This document shows, piece after piece, positions 32,964 through 41,925 of a stretch of DNA of 64,000 nucleotides. Numbering within the stretch: the stretch's first letter is position 1; each line of letters starts with the position of its first letter. The DNA comes from Micromonospora coriariae (GTDB lineage: Bacteria; Actinomycetota; Actinomycetes; Mycobacteriales; Micromonosporaceae), in the NCBI RefSeq assembly GCF_900091455.1, contig NZ_LT607412.1, forward strand, positions 2,604,001 to 2,668,000, in the 5' to 3' direction. The notes beneath the pieces were generated by a model that saw only the letters and a program-made list of their open reading frames with translations, ran no database searches and was not told the DNA's origin. The position numbers were made by a program, and so were the translations under genes.

Positions 32964-32995
32964 GAGGCCCCACCCGGCGTTCCGGGTGGGGCCTC
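32964..32995. terminator. Terminator after the epimerase/glycosyltransferase operon
   Basis: GAGGCCCCACCCGG (32964-32977), loop CGTT, CCGGGTGGGGCCTC (32982-32995): a perfect 14-base stem, between convergent genes. Confidence 0.82.
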
Positions 32996-33011
32996 GGCCG
33001 TGGGAACCAGG

Positions 33012-34883
33012 TCAGAGGGTCAGGGTCCAGGTGTTGATGTAGCCGGTGTCGCCGGAGTAGACGTCCCGCACCTGCAGTCGCCAGGTGCCGTTCGCCGCCT
33101 CACTGGAGACGTTGGCGGTGTAGGTCGTGTTCACGTTGTCGGCGCCGTCGAAGTAGCTGCTGTTCTTCAGCCGGTACGCCGAGCCGTCCGGGGCCACCAG
33201 GTCGATCACCAGGTCACCACGGTAGGTGTGCACGATGTTCACCGCGACGGTCGAGGACGCCGAGGCGTTGCGGCCGCAGCCGGCGATCGTGATCGAGCTG
33301 GACACCGTGGCGCCGGTGTCCGGGATCGCGACGTCGGCGCCGTTGGTGCCGGAGCAGCCACCGCCACCCGAGCCGGTCACGGTCAACGTGTACGTGGCCG
33401 TGCGGGTGCCCGCCGCGCCGCTGCCGGTGATGGTCACCGGGTAGCTGCCGGCGGGGGTGCTCGCCGAGGTGGCGATGGTGAGGGTGGACGAGCCACCCGA
33501 GGTCACCGTCGACGGGCTGAACGACGCGGTCGCCCCGGCCGGGAGGCCGCTGGCGGAGAGGCTGACCGCCTGGGCGGAGCCGGCGGTGGTGGCCGTGCCG
33601 ACGGTGGCCGTCACCGAACCGCCCGGCGCGGCGGAGCCGGAGGTCGGCGACACCGAGACCGAGAAGTCGTTGGCCGGCGGGGTGCCGCTCACGACGTAGA
33701 GCAGCCGGTTCGGGGTGCCGGTGCCGACGTTGGTCACCACGTTCGGGGTGGAGTTGTTGACCAGGTTGTCCCGGACCTGCTGCGGGCTCCACGACGGGTT
33801 CGCCGAGAGCACGAGCGCCGCGGCCCCGGCGACGTGCGGCGACGCCATGGAGGTGCCGCTGATGGTGTTCGTCGCGCTGCTTCCGGTGTACCAGGCCGAG
33901 GTGATGTTGACGCCCGGGGCCAGGATGTCGACGCAGGTGCCGAAGTTGGAGAAACTCGCCGCGGCGTCGTTGTTCTGCGTCGCACCCACGGTGATCGCGG
34001 AGGCGACCCGGGCCGGGGAGTAGTTGCAGGCGTTCTGCCGGACGCCGAGGGCGTTGCCGTTGCCCGCCGCCACCGCGTACGTGACGCCGGAGTTGATCGA
34101 GTTGGTGACGGCCGTGTCGATCGAACTGTTGGCGCCACCACCGAGGCTCATGTTCGCCACCGCCGGCCTGACCGCGTTCGCTGTCACCCAGTCGATGCCG
34201 GCCACCACCTGGGCGTTGGTGCCGCTGCCCTGGCAGTTGAGCACTCGGACGCCGACGATCTGGACGCCCTTGGCCACCCCGTACGACGAACCACCAACCG
34301 TGCCCGCCACGTGCGTGCCGTGGCCGTTGCAGTCGTCGGCGGAGCCGCCGTCCACCGCGTCGAAGCCGGAGACGGCCCGCCCGCCGAAGTCGTTGTGCCC
34401 GTACAGCACGCCGGTGTCGATGATGTAGGCGCGGACGTTCGACGCCGTGGTCGGGTAGGTGTACGAGCTGTTCAGGGGTAGGTTCCGCTGGTCGATCCGG
34501 TCCAGGCCCCAGGACGGCGGGTTGGTCTGGGTGCCGGCGATCGAGACGGTGTGGTTCTGCTCGACGTACGCCACCGCCGGGTCCGCGGCGATCCGTGCGG
34601 CGGCCTTCGCGCCGACCCGGATCTCGAAGCCGCGCAGCGCCGCGCCGTAGGTGCGGGCCACCGTGCCGCCGTGCCGGCCGACCAGCCGGTCCGCGTTGTC
34701 GCCGACCGTGCCCCGGCTGACGGCGGTGTCCTTGAAGACGACGATGTAGCTGTCCGCGACCGCGGTGTCTCCACCCGCCGCCCGGATGGCTCCGGCCGGT
34801 TCTGCGGCCAGGGCGGGTGTGGCAGCGGCCAACAGGGTCAGTGTGGCCACCCCGACGAGTACGGACCTGTGGGCAAGACGCAT
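33012..34883 (-). CDS. Secreted subtilisin-like serine protease (S8) with C-terminal P domain
   Basis: 623 residues. Signal peptide ([20 protein letters not shown]), I9 propeptide ([12 protein letters not shown] ... [11 protein letters not shown]), peptidase S8 domain (about 125-395) with Asp in [15 protein letters not shown], His in [11 protein letters not shown] and Ser in [11 protein letters not shown]. An Ig-like/Big repeat (about 405-500; [20 protein letters not shown]) follows, then a proprotein-convertase P domain (about 510-623; [29 protein letters not shown] [37 protein letters not shown]). It is an extracellular protease resembling proteinase K/aqualysin with fused P domain. The ATG has GGGAGG upstream. 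Monocistronic. Confidence 0.96.
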   Translation of the reverse strand: MRLAHRSVLVGVATLTLLAAATPALAAEPAGAIRAAGGDTAVADSYIVVFKDTAVSRGTVGDNADRLVGRHGGTVARTYGAALRGFEIRVGAKAAARIAADPAVAYVEQNHTVSIAGTQTNPPSWGLDRIDQRNLPLNSSYTYPTTASNVRAYIIDTGVLYGHNDFGGRAVSGFDAVDGGSADDCNGHGTHVAGTVGGSSYGVAKGVQIVGVRVLNCQGSGTNAQVVAGIDWVTANAVRPAVANMSLGGGANSSIDTAVTNSINSGVTYAVAAGNGNALGVRQNACNYSPARVASAITVGATQNNDAAASFSNFGTCVDILAPGVNITSAWYTGSSATNTISGTSMASPHVAGAAALVLSANPSWSPQQVRDNLVNNSTPNVVTNVGTGTPNRLLYVVSGTPPANDFSVSVSPTSGSAAPGGSVTATVGTATTAGSAQAVSLSASGLPAGATASFSPSTVTSGGSSTLTIATSASTPAGSYPVTITGSGAAGTRTATYTLTVTGSGGGGCSGTNGADVAIPDTGATVSSSITIAGCGRNASASSTVAVNIVHTYRGDLVIDLVAPDGSAYRLKNSSYFDGADNVNTTYTANVSSEAANGTWRLQVRDVYSGDTGYINTWTLTL

Positions 34884-35096
34884 CTCTTACCTCCCTCCGA
34901 CCGGCAGCCGCCCGACGCGGGTCCCGCTCAGATCCATGACGGCCGATCTTTCCGAGAGTAGGTCAACGCAGTGACGAAGATAAACATGTCGCATCGTTCA
35001 TAACGCGGAAAGGATGCCCCCTACGGGACGGCGTCCGGGACGAACGAGGGCTGCGCCCGGAGTCGCGGACGGCCGCGACCGGGAAGGCTGACCAGC

Positions 35097-35696
35097 ATGG
35101 AGAGCCCCCTCGCCACCCTGCTGCCGATCACCGTCCTGTGGCTGGCCGCTGGCGTGGTCGCGGACGGCCTGCCACGGCTGGACCGCGCCCGCGCGCTGCG
35201 CCGACGCGCTGGACACCTGCTCGTCCTGACCCTGATGGGCCTGACGCTCACGGCGGCCGTGCTCGCGGCCGGGTTGTTCAGTGCCGGAAACACCCCGGCC
35301 GACCGGGCTGCCGCCGCGCTCAATCTCGCCGGGCTCCCCACCCTCGTGGTGGCGGTCTGCACCGTACGCCGGGTGCGCCGGCTCTGGGCCGGTGCGGGAG
35401 CGTTTGCCGCAGCACCGGAGACCCCGGCGCCGCACGGCCTCCGGGCCGCCGCCGCGCACCCGCTGATCGGGTTGCCGTTGCAGGTCACCGGTGTGCTGAC
35501 GGTGCCCGCGGTGATCGCGGCGAGCGGCGCCGACCTCTTCGCCGCACCGGGCGTCACCGGTCCGGCGATCACCGTCGGCGCGCTCGGGATCCTGGCCATC
35601 GGCGTCCGGCACGCGCTCCGGCACAACCGGCTCGCCGAGCGGGCCCAGCCGGACCCGGCGACGTCAGCGCGAGCGGCCGGGCCCCTGCACGTATAG
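35097..35696 (+). CDS. Hypothetical membrane protein
   Basis: 199 residues with about five hydrophobic segments (LLPITVLWLAAGVVADGLP; LLVLTLMGLTLTAAVLAAGL; LNLAGLPTLVVAVCTVRRV; LPLQVTGVLTVPAVIAASGA; PAITVGALGILAIGVRHAL). The short basic loops between segments fit an integral membrane protein. No family is recognised. The start at 35097 has GGGAAGG upstream. Two antisense frames cover the same span, but they are Arg/Ala-rich, and only this frame has membrane-protein periodicity. Its end overlaps the convergent gene by 33 bases. Confidence 0.65.
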   Translation: MESPLATLLPITVLWLAAGVVADGLPRLDRARALRRRAGHLLVLTLMGLTLTAAVLAAGLFSAGNTPADRAAAALNLAGLPTLVVAVCTVRRVRRLWAGAGAFAAAPETPAPHGLRAAAAHPLIGLPLQVTGVLTVPAVIAASGADLFAAPGVTGPAITVGALGILAIGVRHALRHNRLAERAQPDPATSARAAGPLHV

Positions 35697-36065
35697 CAGC
35701 TCCAGGATCGCCCGTGTCGCCTCGAACCAGCGATCCAGCCAGCCCGGCGGCGGCACGCTGCCCTTCGGCGGCAGCTCCATCAGCAGGCCCCGCAGCAGCG
35801 GGTGCTCAGCCAGCGACCCGGTGGGCTCCATCGGCCAGCCGCTCGGCGGGAAGGACGGCTCGACCAGTGGGTTCGGGTCCAGCGAGGGCAGCGAGAGCGG
35901 CGCATCGCCCGCCTCGGTCGCCGGAGCCTCCCGCCCGCTCATCTCCTGGTCGGTCGAGACCACCTCGGTCAGTACGGTGTCCCGACGCGCCCCGCGGTAC
36001 TTGCCACCGAACCGCTCCGGCTTGCCCGGACCGTTGGTGAGGTTGTCTGACCCGATCGTCGTCAT
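35664..36065 (-). CDS. Hypothetical protein
   Basis: 133 residues: a hydrophilic N terminus (MTTIGSDNLTNGPGKPERFG), an acidic Pro-rich middle, and a C-terminal helix-rich segment (HPLLRGLLMELPPKGSVPPP; WLDRWFEATRAILELLYVQG). No known domain recognised. The C-terminal part looks like a short amphipathic helix pair. The start ATG at 36065 has GAGGTAGG upstream. It overlaps the convergent membrane protein gene by 33 bases. Actinobacterial orphans of this type are common; function unknown. Confidence 0.6.
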   Translation of the reverse strand: MTTIGSDNLTNGPGKPERFGGKYRGARRDTVLTEVVSTDQEMSGREAPATEAGDAPLSLPSLDPNPLVEPSFPPSGWPMEPTGSLAEHPLLRGLLMELPPKGSVPPPGWLDRWFEATRAILELLYVQGPGRSR

Positions 36066-36281
36066 CCGTCTCGCCTACCTCGCTGGGTTGCGGATCGGTG
36101 CGGCGGGTCGTCGACCAGCGCCGTACCGACCGGTTCAACGAGACGGACCCGCTGTGGCGACGGGATTCCCGGCGGAACCTCGCCGAGCGCGCCTCCGCGC
36201 GGCGAGCGGGAGCCCGGCAGCTCGGCACGCGAAGGCCCCCGCCCGGTCGGGACCGGACAGGGACCTCACGTGACCGCTCGG

Positions 36282-36509
36282 TCAGGCCGAGCCGAACACA
36301 CCACCTCTGGTGCCGGCGACGAAGGCGTGCCAGTCACCCGGGGCGAAGACCAGGGCCGGGCCGGTCTTGTCCTTCGAGTCCCGCACTCCGACCGCCCCGG
36401 TCACGTACGCCACCTCCACGCAGTTGTCACAGTTCGGCCCGCTCTTCGAGCTCTTGAACCACGTTGCCTGCGTCAGGTCCACGGGGAACCCCTTGGTCGC
36501 CATTTCCAC
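36282..36509 (-). CDS. DUF397 domain protein
   Basis: 75 residues. DUF397 signature: DLTQATWFKSSKSGPNCDNC followed by VEVAYVTGAVGVRDSKDKTG and FAPGDWHAFVAGTRGG. DUF397 proteins (WhiJ-partner/BldB-type neighbours) are small effectors encoded next to XRE/DUF5753 regulators in sporulating actinomycetes and are thought to antagonise them like antitoxin/anti-regulator pairs. The GTG start (36509) or the ATG at 36503 both follow GAGGAG. It overlaps the upstream XRE gene by 37 bases, so the two are coupled. Confidence 0.93.
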   Translation of the reverse strand: MEMATKGFPVDLTQATWFKSSKSGPNCDNCVEVAYVTGAVGVRDSKDKTGPALVFAPGDWHAFVAGTRGGVFGSA

Positions 36510-37354
36510 AACGGCTCCTCTGCCAGTTTTGCGATGTGTGCGACGGACTCCTCCGGACGAATGGCCGCGGCGCGGATGTGATCGAAGATGAAGCTGTACT
36601 TCTGCAGTTCGTCGCTCTTCTCAAGGAAAAGCCCACCCGTGGCGTTCTCCGCGTACACGACATCCGGATCACCGGGCTCGGGGAAACTGAGGATCGTGAA
36701 GGTGCCGTCCATGCCGGCGTGCGCACCCACCTCGAAAGGCAGGATCTGCAACGTCACGTTCGGCAACTCGGCCACTTCGACCAACCGCTTGAGCTGGCCA
36801 CGCATCACCTCGTCCCCACCCACCGGCCTGCTTACCACCGCCTCATCGAGCACCACCCACAGATCGACCGGATCGTCCTGGGTCAACAACGACTGACGGC
36901 CCAGTCGGACACGCACCCGCTGGTGGACCTGATCGGCGGTGAAGTCCGGCCGGGCGGCGCGGATCATCGCGCCGGCGTACTCCTCGGTCTCCAGCAGGCC
37001 CGGCACCACCTGCTGCTCGTACGCCCGAATCGAGCTCGCCGCGGCCTCCAGCCCGACGTACGCGCCGACCAGCACCGTGCTGTACGGGTGCCACCAGCCC
37101 TTCTGCCGGGCCTCCCGGGCGATCTGCACGAGTTCGTCGCTCTCGGCACCGACCACGCCGTAGATCCGCAGCATGTCCCGGACGTCGCGCGGGGTGGCCG
37201 TGGTGTGCCCGGTCTCGATCCGGGAGACCTTCGACGCCGAGCACTCCAACTGCTCGGCGACGACTTCGATGGTGATGCCGGCGGATTCCCGCTGGCGGCG
37301 TAGCTCGGCACCGAGCCGTCGTCGCCTGATGGTGGGGCTGCGCCGCTCACTCAT
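36473..37354 (-). CDS. XRE-family regulator with DUF5753 (Scr1/WhiJ-like)
   Basis: 293 residues. N-terminal helix-turn-helix (about 14-72): RRLGAELRRQRESAGITIEV, VAEQLECSASKVSRIETGHT, TATPRDVRDMLRIYGV. The C-terminal DUF5753 domain (about 95-280) has IRAYEQQVVPGLLETEEYAG, MRGQLKRLVEVAELPNVTLQ and ILPFEVGAHAGMDGTFTILS. These proteins, with a DUF397 partner, regulate development and antibiotic synthesis in Streptomyces (WhiJ-type). The ATG at 37354 has GGGGAG upstream. The operator is not known; a palindrome at 37600-37623 is a weak candidate. Confidence 0.94.
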   Translation of the reverse strand: MSERRSPTIRRRRLGAELRRQRESAGITIEVVAEQLECSASKVSRIETGHTTATPRDVRDMLRIYGVVGAESDELVQIAREARQKGWWHPYSTVLVGAYVGLEAAASSIRAYEQQVVPGLLETEEYAGAMIRAARPDFTADQVHQRVRVRLGRQSLLTQDDPVDLWVVLDEAVVSRPVGGDEVMRGQLKRLVEVAELPNVTLQILPFEVGAHAGMDGTFTILSFPEPGDPDVVYAENATGGLFLEKSDELQKYSFIFDHIRAAAIRPEESVAHIAKLAEEPLWKWRPRGSPWT

Positions 37355-37979
37355 GGCACTCCCCGGTCACCGCTCCCCGCCGCTGGCTGCTCGACCCCAC
37401 TTCGGGCTACCTCCGGTCGACGCGCCACTGGCTGCCGCCCGCCGGGGGCGCGACCGTCGACCGGCGAGCGTTCGCGGCGAGGGGTGGTGCCGGTCATCGG
37501 CCGGCCGCGACGGGCGAAACCGGCCCTCAGTGTGCCGTCCGGACGCGGATGGCTTCAAGCGCCGCTTTGCGGAAGGGACTCACGTATTGGCAAAACTCGA
37601 CGTGCAACTTGCATGAAGCACGTCCCTGATGCACTCTGTCGGTATGGCACGGATCACTCAGCGTCTCCGTCCGGTCCCCCGGTGTGGTGATCCCACCGAC
37701 CCGGGGAAGCCGGGCACGACGCGGGCCCGGCCGGCGACACCGAGAGCTGCTCCGGGGTGAGGACCTCGCCGCTGCAAGCCTGCCGGCTGCGGCGGCGGGC
37801 GCGGTTCCCGGAAAGCAGTCGGATGATGGTCGGGTGGCGGCACGCCACCAGCGGAGTACGGCCCGACCACCACCACCCGCACCACCGGTCCACGAGGCGC
37901 GACCCCGTCACCGGGCCGAGACGTTCCCCCGACCAGTCACCGCCGGCAGAACTGCCGGCCGACCTCCCCAGGAGCCCAT
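37355..37979. other. Long intergenic region, mostly without a convincing gene
   Basis: 625 bases between the XRE regulator and the small gene at 37980. The half near 37355-37590 shows only shadow frames. An AT-richer stretch follows at about 37585-37640 and probably holds promoters. A palindrome at 37600-37623 and a doubtful small frame at 37757-37999 are listed separately. Confidence 0.4.
37600..37623. promoter_or_regulatory. Candidate regulator-binding palindrome
   Basis: ACGTGC (37600-37605) and its complement GCACGT (37618-37623) flank a 12-base AT-richer spacer (AACTTGCATGAA) that itself contains TTGCA/TGCAT-like symmetry. It lies in the divergent promoter space of the XRE/DUF397 pair. 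Role inferred only from symmetry and position. Confidence 0.3.
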
Positions 37980-37999
37980 GTGCTTCCCCGCTCCGGTGA
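37757..37999 (+). CDS. Doubtful small ORF
   Basis: 80 codons, rich in Arg, Pro, His (GVRPDHHHPHHRSTRRDPV). Third-position GC is high, as in real genes here, and the stop lies 17 bases into the next gene, which would suit coupling. But composition is unlike any family I know, no ribosome binding site is clear, and other frames are also open. Low confidence. Confidence 0.25.
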   Translation: MRTSPLQACRLRRRARFPESSRMMVGWRHATSGVRPDHHHPHHRSTRRDPVTGPRRSPDQSPPAELPADLPRSPCASPLR

Positions 38000-38264
38000 C
38001 GTACTGCACGTGACTCGCGCGGCGAGTGTCCAGTTCCTCAGGCCCATCAAGTTCCGGGTGATCCGGGTGCTCGACTGGCCGACCTACGACGGTTGGCTCT
38101 GGCTCGACGGCTACGAGTTGAACACCGCGGGCGACGCTGTCAACCGTCGGTCGATCTTCGTCCAGCGGGACGGGCTGCAACAGGTGCAGGCCGCACCGGA
38201 GCCCCGCACGCACACCGTACGGAGCCGGCGACCGGTCGTCCGTACACCGGTCCGGGTGGGCTGA
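37980..38264 (+). CDS. Small conserved-looking hypothetical protein
   Basis: 94 residues. The core ASVQFLRPIKFRVIRVLDWP followed by TYDGWLWLDGYELN looks like a compact beta protein with several aromatic residues, and the tail (VQRDGLQQVQ and an Arg-rich end) is variable. No domain name can be given. GTG 37980 is chosen because AGGAG lies 5 bases upstream. The ATG at 37978 is in a different frame that stops quickly. The gene stands alone on the plus strand, 99 bases before another small gene. Confidence 0.7.
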   Translation: MLPRSGDVLHVTRAASVQFLRPIKFRVIRVLDWPTYDGWLWLDGYELNTAGDAVNRRSIFVQRDGLQQVQAAPEPRTHTVRSRRPVVRTPVRVG

Positions 38265-38362
38265 CCGGCGCGATCCGCCGCCGGTGGGCGTGCCGCCGCC
38301 ATAGAATTGGTACGCCCACCCCGGCACCGTTTTACCCGCGCGTCCAGGGCCCTGAGCCTGGG

Positions 38363-38806
38363 ATGGTCATGGTCAATCAGCCCGCCCTGCGGCGGCACCA
38401 CCGCTCCCGTATCGCCTACGCCTTTGGACTGCTCGCCCTGCTCGGGGCCGTGACCACGCTCGTGGTCCTGGCCCGCGACCCGGCGCTGTCGTCCACCCGG
38501 CTGACCACTCCGGTGCCGGCGCCGGAAATCACAGTGGTCGACGCCTACCCACCGACGGACGACGAACCCGGCTGGTTCCACACCGACGCCCCCGACGGCC
38601 GCGCCGACGCTGTCGACCCGACCGGTTCGGCGGCCGGGGCCGGTGGCGGCGGCCAGTCCGACGGGCGGCAGGAGATCACCGAAGCCGGTCCGGCCGGGCA
38701 CACCGCGACGGACGTCCGCCGCTCGCTGTTCTGGTCCGGGATCTTCGGCCTCACCATCTCCCTGGCCGGCCTCGGCCTGGTCGGCACCCGCCGCCGGATG
38801 TGGTGA
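38363..38806 (+). CDS. Hypothetical protein with two membrane segments
   Basis: 147 residues. Basic N terminus (NQPALRRHHRSRIAY), a membrane helix (AFGLLALLGAVTTLVVLA), an outside linker that is acidic and Gly-rich, and a second helix near the C terminus (SLFWSGIFGLTISLAGLGLV) with a basic end (GTRRRMW). No family recognised. The hairpin-like topology puts the central 75 residues outside. The stop lies 8 bases from the stop of the convergent PASTA gene. Confidence 0.65.
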   Translation: MVMVNQPALRRHHRSRIAYAFGLLALLGAVTTLVVLARDPALSSTRLTTPVPAPEITVVDAYPPTDDEPGWFHTDAPDGRADAVDPTGSAAGAGGGGQSDGRQEITEAGPAGHTATDVRRSLFWSGIFGLTISLAGLGLVGTRRRMW

Positions 38807-38813
38807 GCACCGG

Positions 38814-39611
38814 TCACCCCGTGCCCGTCACAGTAGGGCTCGGAGTGGCCGGGCTGGTCCCGGTCGAGGGCTGGGCCTGGGACACGACCAGCAGCACCTC
38901 CTCGTCGGTGGGCACCCTGGTGCCGGCATCCGGTTCGGTGCCCACCACCGTCCCCGCCGGCAGCTCGGACGGGCGGTACACCACCCGGTAGGTCAGACCG
39001 AGCCGGTCCAGCAGCCCTTCCGCGGTGGCCTGCGGCAGGCCGGCGAGCGGCGGCACCGGCACCTCGGCCGCCGCGGTGGTGGCCGCCGGGCTGCTCGGCG
39101 TCTCGCTGGTCGGCGCCGCCGAGGTCGGGGCCGCGCTGGTCGGTGCGGCGCTCGTGGCACTGGGTGGCGGCAGCGACGGGGTGGATCCCGGGTCGTCGTC
39201 CCTGTCGTCGTTCTGTGCGGCGAGCACCACCCAGAGCGCGGCGCCGAGCAGGCCGGCGAGCAGGAGCGCGAGTACGCCCCAGAGGATCGGCAGCCACCAG
39301 CGACGGCCGCCCTGCTCCTCGGCGTACCACTCTCCCGAGGGCTCGGAGGGTCGGGGCGCCCGTACCTCCGCCCTCCCGGACCACGGCGGGGTCGCCCGCT
39401 CGGCAGGCATCCGCGCGGTCCGGTCGGCAGGCGTGCCCGGCTGCGTCAGCGCGGAGCGGTCGATCGGCATGGTCTCGTCGGGCGACCCGCTGGCAGGGGT
39501 GGCGGGTCCGGCGGTTGGTGGCGCCTCGGACCGGTCGGCGGTGGGAGGCAGCGGGCGCGTCCGGTCGTCGTCGTGCTCCCCGGCGGGCGGCTCCTGGCGG
39601 TCGTCGCTCAT
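38814..39611 (-). CDS. Membrane-anchored single-PASTA protein without kinase domain
   Basis: 265 residues. The cytoplasmic N-terminal 105 residues are acidic and Pro/Thr-rich. One membrane helix (WWLPILWGVLALLLAGLLGA, about 105-125) is followed by a linker with three perfect SAAPT repeats, one PASTA domain (about 185-250; PPLAGLPQATAEGLLDRLGL, VVGTEPDAGTRVPTDEEVLL) and a Thr/Pro-rich tail. PASTA domains bind uncross-linked muropeptides or lipid II. No kinase or transpeptidase domain is attached, so it may be a sensor or scaffold. A second such gene lies 123 bases upstream on the same strand. Confidence 0.88.
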   Translation of the reverse strand: MSDDRQEPPAGEHDDDRTRPLPPTADRSEAPPTAGPATPASGSPDETMPIDRSALTQPGTPADRTARMPAERATPPWSGRAEVRAPRPSEPSGEWYAEEQGGRRWWLPILWGVLALLLAGLLGAALWVVLAAQNDDRDDDPGSTPSLPPPSATSAAPTSAAPTSAAPTSETPSSPAATTAAAEVPVPPLAGLPQATAEGLLDRLGLTYRVVYRPSELPAGTVVGTEPDAGTRVPTDEEVLLVVSQAQPSTGTSPATPSPTVTGTG

Positions 39612-39734
39612 CGCACGTCCTTTCCCGAACCGGGGCGGGCGCCATGGCCCTCGACCGCCAACCTAACCGCCCGGACCGTCAACGGCGCGGATCAGCGGCC
39701 CGAACCGCCCGGGCCTGGGGTCGCGGACCGGAGA

Positions 39735-40427
39735 TCAGAAGGGGGGTTTAGTGCCCGGCAGGCTCGGCGGCGTCTCCCCGCACCAGATGCTGACCTCGTC
39801 GTTCCAGCGGGCCGGGCCGTCCTCGGCCGGTTCCTGCCGGCTGACCTTCCCACTGCGCCCGCTGCGGTAGCGCGGGTAGAGACCCTCGTCGACCAGTTCG
39901 TCGGCGGCCCTCGCGCAGTCGTCGCCGACCACGTCCGGCACCTCGGCGGCCGGCGGCGGGCCGGCAACCCGCAGCTGCACGGTGGTGCCCCGGGTCACCT
40001 CCGTGCCCACGTCGGGCGAGGTGCTCTCGACCGTACGACCGGTGCCGGTGCCGAAGACCAGCCGCCAGCCCAGCCGCTGCTTGCGCAGGGTGTCCCGGGC
40101 CTCCACGAAATCGGTGCCGATCACCGGTGGCACTGTCAGTCCGGTCCCCCTGGTCGCGCTGGCGGAGGTCCGGGGGGCGGAGGGCGTGGTCCGGCCGGTG
40201 CTCGGCCGGGATGCGGTGGGCCGTCCCGTCGGCGCACCGGTCGCCACCGCCAACGGCTCCGGCGGAGGTGCGTCGTCCTCACCGGCCAGCAGCCAGCCAC
40301 CGGTCGCGCCGACCGCGGCGAGGAGCACGGCGACCAGCCCGCCACCCAGCAGCACGCTGGCCCGGCCCGCATCGCTGCCGTCCCGGCCGGCGACGGAATC
40401 CTGCCGACCCGTGTTCGCGTCCGTCAT
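39735..40427 (-). CDS. Membrane-anchored PASTA-domain protein
   Basis: 230 residues. Short cytoplasmic end, one membrane helix (SVLLGGGLVAVLLAAVGATG), a Pro/Thr/Ser linker, and a PASTA domain (about 95-155; VPPVIGTDFVEARDTLRKQR, ESTSPDVGTEVTRGTTVQLR), then a second, diverged PASTA-like segment (VPDVVGDDCARAADELVDEG, about 165-215) with two Cys (DDC, IWC) that may form a disulfide. The start at 40427 (MTDAN) is preferred to GTG 40436. Like its neighbour it has no enzymatic domain. Possible muropeptide sensing at the membrane. Confidence 0.85.
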   Translation of the reverse strand: MTDANTGRQDSVAGRDGSDAGRASVLLGGGLVAVLLAAVGATGGWLLAGEDDAPPPEPLAVATGAPTGRPTASRPSTGRTTPSAPRTSASATRGTGLTVPPVIGTDFVEARDTLRKQRLGWRLVFGTGTGRTVESTSPDVGTEVTRGTTVQLRVAGPPPAAEVPDVVGDDCARAADELVDEGLYPRYRSGRSGKVSRQEPAEDGPARWNDEVSIWCGETPPSLPGTKPPF

Positions 40428-40549
40428 TGCGCCCACCGCCTCATCACCGGCGACCGTACCGGTCGTCGCCCAACCCGTTGCGTCTGCGGTCCACCCCGGC
40501 GGGTAGTTGCCACTCGCCGCGCCGACGACGGGACGTTACGCTGCCCGGC

Positions 40550-41911
40550 ATGGCCAGACGGGGCTGGGGAGTATCGATCGTGACGGCGGTCGGGGTCGCT
40601 GCCGGCGCTGGCGCCGCGCAACTTGGCTTCGGCTACGGGCTCGGCGTCATCACCTGGACGCCCACCGATGCGGGCGCCACCGACACGGCCTGGGCGGACG
40701 GCCTCGCCTGGGCCACATGGCTCGCCGCCAGCTCCACCGTGCTGGGTGCGGTGTGCGCCCAGCGCCTGCACTTCAGGGCCGTGCCGCCTGCGGCCGAGCC
40801 GACGGTGAGTGGCCCGGATCCGATGCCTCCCGCCACACCGGCCCCGGAGAACGGGTCCGAGTCGGCCGAACGGTCGGAGCCGGTGACGCCCGGAGCCGCG
40901 CCCGCTGTCGGTAGTACCGTCCCGGCGAGCGCCGTGGAAGGCGCGCCGGCACAGGCGGCCGAGGTGTTGTCCAGCGAGCGTGGGAGCCTGCTGCGACGGG
41001 TGTCCCTGGCGCTCGGCGCCGCGATCGGCGGGCTGGTCACCGTGCTTCTGGTCGCCGTACCCGCGCGGATCGCGGTGGGCGCCGACACCGGTGCGCCGCA
41101 ACGGGTGGCGGCCGTACACGCGGGGCTGGGCATCCTGGTCGGAGTGCTCGTCGCGCTCTGGGCGCTGCGCTCGCGCGCCGCCGCGGTGAACGTGACCGCG
41201 ACGGCCGCCTGGCTCTGGCTGCTCGCGGTGGTCTCGGTGATCGACGGGGTACGCGTCGGACGCGGTCTGACCGGCGCTCAGCTCGGCACCTGGCAGCTCG
41301 ACCCGGACCACCCGCGGTACTGGATCGGGGACCAGCTCTACTGGCCCGGTGCACTGCTGGCGCTCGTTCCCGCGCTGCTGATCGGCGCGCTGGCCGCCCG
41401 GCGGGCCGCCCGGTCGACCGGGCACCGGGTCGGCGCGGCGGCCTCCGGCGCGGCCGGCCCGCTACTCGTCGCGGTCGCCTACCTGACCACCCTGCCGCAC
41501 TGGTCGGCGCTGGGTCCCGCGCAGCTGTCCACCCAGCTCATCGCCCCGTACGCGGTGATCGCCGGCCTCGGCGGCTCGGTCCTGGTCGCCGTCCTCGCCG
41601 AGCGGGCCAACCGAAGCCCCGGCGCGGCTGCGCAGGGCCCGGCGGCCGGCCCGGCCCCGGCCGCTCGGACCGATGCAGTCCCGGCTGTCGATCCCGAGCC
41701 GACCTCGACCGGGGCCGACGCCGAGCCGTTGAAGTCCCCCTCGACGGAAACCGCCGGTCGGCGCGGCACAGCCGTCACACCCCGGATTCCGGCACCGCGC
41801 ACGGACCCGGACCTCTCCGAGCCAGCCGACGGCGGGACGGCCGAGGCCGAGCAGCCGAATGCCCGCCGCGCCCGAGCAACCAAACGAACCACCCGCCCCA
41901 CTGCGGGCTGA
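40550..41911 (+). CDS. Polytopic membrane protein of unknown function
   Basis: 453 residues. Membrane segments occur near 8-35 (VSIVTAVGVAAGAGAAQLGF), 55-75 (ATWLAASSTVLGAVCA), 160-180 (LGAAIGGLVTVLLVAVPARI), 190-210 (AVHAGLGILVGVLVALWALR), 220-240 (AAWLWLLAVVSVIDGV), 270-290 (GALLALVPALLIGALAARRA), 305-320 and 345-365, between which lie Pro/Ala-rich loops. The last 100 residues are a disordered cytoplasmic tail. No family is recognised. The ATG at 40550 starts right where the hydrophobic N terminus begins; the longer open frame to 40127 is antisense to the PASTA gene. It is divergent from that gene by about 120 bases. Confidence 0.75.
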   Translation: MARRGWGVSIVTAVGVAAGAGAAQLGFGYGLGVITWTPTDAGATDTAWADGLAWATWLAASSTVLGAVCAQRLHFRAVPPAAEPTVSGPDPMPPATPAPENGSESAERSEPVTPGAAPAVGSTVPASAVEGAPAQAAEVLSSERGSLLRRVSLALGAAIGGLVTVLLVAVPARIAVGADTGAPQRVAAVHAGLGILVGVLVALWALRSRAAAVNVTATAAWLWLLAVVSVIDGVRVGRGLTGAQLGTWQLDPDHPRYWIGDQLYWPGALLALVPALLIGALAARRAARSTGHRVGAAASGAAGPLLVAVAYLTTLPHWSALGPAQLSTQLIAPYAVIAGLGGSVLVAVLAERANRSPGAAAQGPAAGPAPAARTDAVPAVDPEPTSTGADAEPLKSPSTETAGRRGTAVTPRIPAPRTDPDLSEPADGGTAEAEQPNARRARATKRTTRPTAG

Positions 41912-41925
41912 GTCCGCAGGGGTGA

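Noticed and set aside
32952..34481. 509-codon plus-strand frame opposite the subtilase
   Set aside because: Composition (Arg/Gly/Val repeats) and the conserved protease on the other strand show it is a shadow.
34998..35626. Two minus-strand frames of about 200 codons opposite the membrane protein at 35097-35696
   Set aside because: Both are Arg/Ala-rich with no motif, whereas the plus-strand frame shows regular membrane segments.
39100..39155. Tandem GGTCGGCGC-type units considered as a CRISPR or satellite repeat
   Set aside because: They encode the SAAPT repeats of a PASTA protein linker and have no spacers.
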